From: Chromobotia macracanthus
Taxonomy: Eukaryota; Chordata; Actinopteri; Cypriniformes; Botiidae
NCBI GenBank assembly: GCA_036877525.1
Contig: JAZGTH010000066.1
Span: 7,786,001-7,850,000, forward strand
Direction of reading: 5' to 3'
Length of the DNA stretch: 64,000 nucleotides
A program made the position numbers and the translations under genes. Below, one piece after another: positions 58,140 through 64,000 of this stretch. Numbering within the stretch: the first letter of the stretch is position 1; the number at the start of each line of letters is the position of its first letter. The notes beneath the pieces are model-generated. The model was not told the origin of the DNA, did not search any database, and worked only from the letters and a program-made list of their open reading frames with translations.

Positions 58140-59140
58140 GCTTGGTTTGCTGAATATTAGATCTCTGTCTACAAAAGTGCTTTTTGTTATAGACATGATC
58201 ACAGATCACAACCTAGATGTGCTCTGATTGACAGAAACATGGCTAAAACGAGAACATTACATTATATTAAATGAGTCTATCCTCAAAATTACTGCTATAA
58301 GCATGAGCCTCGTCCAAAAGGCAAAGGGGGAGGTGTTACTGCACTTTACAGGAAAACTTTAACAGTTACCCAGAGATCTGACTTCGGGTAGAACTCTTTT
58401 GAAGTAATGGTGTTCAGTGTAACTTCAGCTGGGGTAAATAATAAGCAGAGTTTGTCATTTCTACTGGCCACTGTCTACAGACCACCAGGGTACAACACAG
58501 ACTTTATCAAAGAATTTGTTGACTTTTTATCAGAAGTAGTACTGGCCACAGATCAAGTCTTAATTGTTGGTGATTTTAACATCCACGTGGACAATGAAAG
58601 GATGCATTGGGGTTGGTTTTCAAAGACATTTTGAACTTTATCAGTGTCTCACAACACGTGTCAGAACCCAGTCATTGTCAGAATCATACCTTAGATTTAA
58701 TACTGTCGTATGGTGCAGCAGAGCGAAGACATTTCTAAACCTTATTTGGTATCCTGTATAATACATTTACCTATAGTTGCAAAATCAGCTCCTTGCTTCA
58801 AATACAGTAGAACAATAACTTCTGCTCATAAAGATTGTTCTATCAACAATCTACCTGAACTGTCTCGATTCCCTAGAGTAACCGATAGCTTTGAAAACCT
58901 TAGTGCAACAGAAAATGTTACCTTAGACAAAGTTGCTCCTCTACAGTTGAAAAACAGCAGCCCAACGCTGTGGTATAATGAGCATACCCACACCCTAAAA
59001 AGAGCAGCCCGGAAAAGGAGGTATTCTGTACCTCCAGTATCAGGGAAGGAGAGTGTTTCAAATTACAGAAACACCTTAAAAAGCTCCAGATCTGCCTACT
59101 TTTCAAAACTTCTAGAAGAAAAAAAACCACAACTTTAGAT
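58140..59140 (+). pseudogene. L2 copy 3 endonuclease and linker
   Basis: GLLNIRSLSTKVLFVIDMIT starts the APE-type endonuclease near 58140. FLLATVYRPPGYNTDFIKEF and VLIVGDFNIHVDN (GDFN box intact) follow at 58407-58634. The linker LQLKNSSPTLWYNEHTHTLK and SVSNYRNTLKSSRSAYFSKL lies at 58930-59130. Several frameshifts separate these blocks. Confidence 0.82.
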
Positions 59141-59399
59141 ATTTATTTAACAGTGACTAACCATTGTTTAACCAAAGACTTTGGTTAACCAAAGATAAAG
59201 CATCATCTGCTTCTGACAGTTGTCGATATCATAGTAGTGATGATTTTATGAAATTCTTCAATATCAAAATAGATACTGCCAGAGAAAAAAAAAATCATAG
59301 ACATGCCTGCAACACAATCACATTGGATGGTGCATCATAACATGCCCAAGGATTCTTGGGTTCTAACATTCTCTGCTATAGACAGGGATGAACTGTCAA

Positions 59400-60990
59400 A
59401 AATAATTAAATAATCTAAATCAACATGTATGCTAGATCCTATACCTACCAGGCTGCTAAAAGTGATGCTTCCTGAAATTATAGATCCTCTACATAGTATC
59501 ATTAATTCATCATTGGTTAGGATATGTCCTAAAACTTTACAAACTGGCTGTTATCACACCCCTTATTAAAAAAACACATTGATCTCATGGAAGTAGTAAA
59601 TTACAGACCCATCTCAAATTTACCTTTTATTTCGAAAATACTGGAAAAGGTGGTGTTTTCACAGGTATGTTCCTTCCTGTAGAAATGGTATATACGAGAA
59701 TTTTTAGTCAGGATTCAGACCACATCATAGTACAGAGACTACTCTCATCAGTGACAAATTATCTGCTCTTGTCTGCATCGCTCTTCTAATGTTACTCGAC
59801 CTTAGCGCAACTATTTACACTATTGACCACAGCATTCTACTAAATAGGTTTGAAACTTATATTGGCATAAATGAAATTGCACTGGCATGGTTTAAATCAT
59901 ATCTGTCTGACCGATTCCAGTTTGTTGCTGTGAGTGAAAGGTGTCATACCGATTACAGTATCAGTTCAGTATGGAGTACCACAGGGCTCAGTTCTTGGGC
60001 CTCTACTTTTCACCCTGTACATGCTCCCTCTAGGAGCAATTATTAAGAGACATGGACTTAGTTTTCATTGTTATGCTGATGATATTTAGCTGTATATTTC
60101 TTCTAGGCCCAATGAGACACATATATTTACCAAATTAACAGAATGCATAGTCGATTTCAAAACTTGGATGGCTAGCAACTTTTTACTACTTAATTCAGAC
60201 AAAACAGAAGTTTTACTATTGGACCAAAAACTTCCACACAGAACAACCCAGAACACTGTCTCACTCTTGATGGATGCTCTATAAAGCCTACTGTAGTAGC
60301 CAAGAATCTGGGTGTAATTTTTATAGCAATTTGTTCTTTGAAAACCACATTTCCAATATATGTAAAGCTGAATTTTTCCATTTCAAAAATATATCAAAAC
60401 TACAACACATGCTCTCCAAGTCAGACACAGAAAGATTAATTCATGCATTCATGAAATCAAGGCTTGATTATTGCAATGCCCTACTTGGTGGCTGCCCTGC
60501 AGGATTAATACAAAAACTGGTTCAGAATGCAGCAGCCAGAGTTCTCACGAAAACACATAAGCATGATCATATTAGTCAAGTTTTGTCCACACTGCACTGG
60601 CTGTCTATCAAACATAGTATAAACTTCAAATTTTTGCCGATTACCTACAAGGCTCTGAAAGGTCTACCTCCTCAATACCCATAGCGAGCTGCTCTTTTAT
60701 AACAGTCCTTTGCATTGATTGTGATCTAAAAATTCTGGCCATTTGATAATACCCAGAATTTCAAAATCAAGTGATGGATCCTTTTTGTATTTGGTGCTAA
60801 AACGCTGGAACAGTTTTCTCAGTACTGTCCGGGAGGCAGATACATTATGTCAATTTAAATCTAGATTAAAGACCCACCTCTTTAATAACATTATGCTTCG
60901 GTTTTTAACATTATGCATTACGCTTGTAACATTACGCTATTTCTTTTGGTTGTCAGATTGTCAGGAACACAACAGAGATGTGCTCCGACA
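59400..60990 (+). pseudogene. L2 copy 3 reverse transcriptase, decayed
   Basis: MLDPIPTRLLKVMLPEIIDP near 59430, then SGFRPHHSTETT (about 59710), LLDLSATIYTIDHSILLNRF and [20 protein letters not shown] (59789-59940). A degenerate Y-A-D-D region (CYADDI then stop) lies near 60075-60090, followed by NLGVIF (60305) and RLIHAFMKSRLDYCNALLGG (60430-60500). AAARVLTKTHKHDHIS and SINFKFLPITYKALKGLPPQ follow to 60680. Many stops and indels; long dead. Confidence 0.85.
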
Positions 60991-61929
60991 GTGCTCCAAC
61001 AGAAAACAATAACACAGGCACGAAGACCAAACAAAAACTGGGACGATCACACCGCAGACCTAGACCCGACAGTTTCTTATCAATAAGCATCTATAAATCA
61101 TTATAATCAACTCTCTGTCCATATCCAAGAAAGTTACAAATTGCAGCTTTAACATGCCAGAGGAGAACTGGACCTCCCGGCTGAGCCTGGTTTCTCCCAA
61201 GGTTTTATCTCCACCATTGGAGTTTTGGTTTTTGTGACTGTCACTGTTGGCTTGCTTACTGGGAGACTGCAGACATCTAATTTAGCTTAGGGTTTTGTAA
61301 ATTGTTAGTATTGCTTCTAGTGATATGATATATTTACAGTCCAAAAAACTCCTTTGTCTCAAATTGTCTCCCATTCTCTTTCTCTCCCATTCTGTGTAAT
61401 TTTCAGCTATTTTTTGTATGCATTTTACTTTGTGTTGTGTGGATTTCATGGTACTATTGCAAATCCCTTATACCCCTGTTCCATAAGATGTTATCTTTTT
61501 AAATGCCATCTCCATGTTAGCTGGAACGGCATATCTTGCTTAATGATTTTGTAGTTTTATCGGTTCAGTCACCCCTTTTTTTTAATCTACTATAAACCTA
61601 ATATGCCTAATTAGACTTAATTAGTAATAATTAATTATTAATATACTTATTCATTATTACTAATTAGTCTCACAAATTATTTGCAATATTACCATGTATT
61701 ATTTATTGAACATGTCTGACATTTGTTCTGTTCCTTATTATGATTCTTTTTTATTATATGTAAAGCTGCTTTGAAGCAATATAACATTGTATAAAGCACT
61801 ACATAAATAAAATTGTGTAATTAATAAAAATAGTGTAATTACACTATTAATCCAGTAATCAGAAATTCAACCATGTGTTATGTACATGTTTGCTTGCCAT
61901 ATTTTTTGTATCAATTTCTCTCCGTACAC

Positions 61930-62075
61930 CGTCTCTAGGTCATTAAGTGTGTCCATGGCTTTGGCAGCAAAGGCTGTGGGTTTGATTCCCAGGGAACATA
62001 CATACTGACAATAAATATATATCTAGAAAGCAAAGTCACAGTTTGAAAGTGTCTGCCAAATGTGTAAATGTTTAT
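61930..62075 (+). mobile_element. SINE fragment
   Basis: The B-box-like GGGTTTGATTCCCAGGGAAC at 61978-61997 is followed by a body ending GTGTCTGCCAAATGTGTAAA, typical of fish tRNA-derived SINE tails. The A-box region is mutated. Confidence 0.65.
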
Positions 62076-64000
62076 ATTTAAGACTATATACTATGCAAAA
62101 CCTAATTCTTTAAACTCTGATCTCATTGAGAAAACCTATGGGCATGAAAGAGGACGCAAATTTATTTGAATTAAAGAGAGTGGGTAAGAAAGTGAACCCT
62201 ACCTTTCAAAAAAATGACCCAAGATTTTTCCAAGTTCTGTTCTAAACAAGCTATTTGAGACTTAAGGTTAAGGGACACTTAAAAGTAGGAATGTTTCATT
62301 TTTCCAGTTTGTTCAGTCAGTAGAAAGGTCTTTTTGTAAACATTTGTATCAATATCACCTGATATTCAAAAAGAAAAACATTGTCATTAATTAAACATTA
62401 TTTTGCCTTCCCTCACCAGCTGTCACACCCAATATAAATGGAAAGTTGGGTAGCACAAGAACACTTCAATTGTAATCCAAAAGGCAGTCATATCAACCAA
62501 GAAATCAATCAGTTATTAATTGAAATTCATATTTCATTTCTAGAGAAGTAGTTAGCAATTTAGATTTTTATTAAATTGTGCAGCCCGTTTAAATCACTTT
62601 GTGCCCATTATCAGCAGACAGACACAGGGAAGGGCAAATAATAAAAGAACCAAAGACAGAAAGGCAGCAATTATTTGCTGGTGGTGAAGCCCTGTGCCAA
62701 AAGCAGCACCCCACCCCACTGCTTCTATTTCAAGGAGCAGATCCTAATAATGTGGCGCAGCAGGCAACAGGACAAAAATCCCAGTTCCCCCTAGGCAGTG
62801 CACACGTCACTACACACACTCGCACAGAAGATACGATACACATCCACATAACATGCTTGACAGCGTCCATTCAGATTTTGACAGCCCTCTGAGACTTGTT
62901 AGAAGGGTCCGTTTACTGGAATGCAGATCTGTCGCTCACAGCGTGCAGTTTGAAGTGGATTAAATTAATTGAATATAAGCAAATTAAGCCAGTAAGCTTG
63001 ATTAAATAACAATTAGTAGCTTGAACACTTTCACTGCTCTGATGGAGAAATAGAGAACCTTTGGCTTACGAATGGATGTTGGGAAGAGGTGGAGGAGAGG
63101 GAGCAGGTTTGTTTCCTTTTTTTGGTCATGACAGTGGCAAAATATAGGTTGATGTGTATTTAATCACAAGATTTCTGGAGTAATGGTGAATGAAAACAAG
63201 GACCTTTGCTCTCATCTCATCTTTCAACTCTCCCATGTCAGCTCATTTCCCATCTCTCTCATCTTTTTACGTTTTAAGTCACCATTCCTTATCTCTCATC
63301 ATCATCATCATCTTCTGACACCTCTGCTCTAATCTCATGTCCTCATCTTCTGACTCTCATCTTTCAGTTTTCTCCTATTTCCTGCTCCTCAGCTTCTTGT
63401 TTTTGACTCCTCTTCAACTTCCAACTCCTAATCCCCACTCCTTATCTTTTGACTCCTCTCCTTATCTTTAAATGTATCTCCTTTCTCAAAATCAGATCGA
63501 TCTGATTTTGTTGCCAGCAGGGCCCACTTTACAACTCATTGCCTAGGAAACCTGGCCAGGAAAAGGTAAACATTTCCATCAAATTCAATAAAACCTGCAA
63601 TCTAGGCAAGCTAAACACTTCCTTTCATAAAACACACTTTCCCCCCATGAAGGAGAGGAAGTCTCTTTGTATGTCCCTTTGTGTGGGGACAAAACAAACC
63701 GACGTAAACGGTTATGGCCAGGGCAGGCCTTGGCGCACTGTGTTGGGTTTGTGTAGAGCAGTGTAGGGGCAGATTCCAAACCCAGAAAATGTCCAGTCTA
63801 TTATAAGCATGCACAAAGAGACCCATTTATCCACAGACACACACAAGCTAGATGCGGGCAATCACAAACACACAGCAACTTTTAAAGTCCTGTTTGACAG
63901 GTAAGGAAAGTGTGTCTCACACTTTAAACTGAAGGATTGATATACTTTTCCCTGATGTTTTCCACCTACAATGTTAGTCAAGGTTCCTTGCACAACACTG
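62076..64000. other. No gene seen; pyrimidine-rich tract at 63205-63490
   Basis: Includes a long, imperfect CTCATCTT/TCTTCTGACTC-type pyrimidine-rich stretch with (ATC)n near 63298-63312. No exon recognised; b4galnt4 exon 1 was not found. Confidence 0.45.

Larger units (their letters stand above)
57780..61830 (+). mobile_element. L2-type LINE, copy 3, decayed
   Basis: 5'-truncated within ORF1. It holds the end of an SGNH-esterase ORF1, endonuclease, RT and a long 3' UTR ending in a CACTACATAAATAAAATTG tail. The 3' UTR matches 11125-11660 and, in its first part, that of copy 2 (41290-41440). Stops and frameshifts are dense. It lies back-to-back with the minus-strand LINE at 54309-57586. Confidence 0.85.

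Overview
The window looks like a large-intron region of a ray-finned fish (teleost) genome. It is AT-rich and spliced, with no bacterial gene organisation. It is crowded with transposon families typical of fish: Ty3/gypsy chromoviruses, DIRS-type tyrosine-recombinase elements, L2-type and CR1/Rex1-type LINEs, Tc1-like transposons and tRNA-derived SINEs. I cannot name the species.

The only host gene I can support lies on the minus strand and spans most of the window. Six short exons encode pieces of a B4GALNT4-type beta-1,4-N-acetylgalactosaminyltransferase: an N-terminal stem exon (50665-50774), a linker exon (31315-31416), three PA14-domain exons (17348-17416, 17092-17182, 16551-16635) and a further PA14 exon (2429-2507). 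Splice sites and phases mostly fit. However, the exon at 16551-16635 lacks 16 nt that the family reading frame needs, and it hits TGA at once. I also could not find the PA14 exon expected between 16.5 and 2.5 kb. The locus is therefore either a decaying paralogue or carries an assembly/allelic indel. Exon 1 and the catalytic exons lie outside the window.

Layout by position. 0.5-1.4 kb: gypsy remnant. 6.1-9.05 kb: decayed L2 LINE. 10.6-11.7 kb: SINE, (TAC)n and an L2 3' tail. 11.9-12.55 kb: solo LTR with a CCCAG target duplication. 12.6-13.5 kb: DIRS remnant (minus). 19.7-24.6 kb: complete sushi/Tf1-like chromovirus (minus) with near-identical LTRs, a TTAAT duplication and a self-priming signature, but a broken pol. 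25.6-25.96 kb: SINE and tRNA-Gln pseudogene. 28.9-29.7 kb: DIRS remnant (plus). 32.65-34.2 kb and 52.2-53.9 kb: two copies of one Tc1-like IR/DR transposon with different lesions. 36-37 kb: foldback element and minisatellite. 38.6-41.6 kb: internally deleted L2. 42.2-44.3 kb: minisatellites and a possible domesticated-transposon remnant. 46.4-48.8 kb: gypsy remnant. 54.3-57.6 kb: almost complete CR1/Rex1-type LINE (minus). 57.8-61.8 kb: decayed L2 including the end of its esterase ORF1.

The mobile elements do not form a pathway with the gene; they are intron passengers. Three may affect the gene: the sense-oriented LTR element (promoter and AATAAA on the gene's strand), the (CT)n tract that serves as an exon's polypyrimidine tract, and possibly the (TA)-targeted Tc1 copies.
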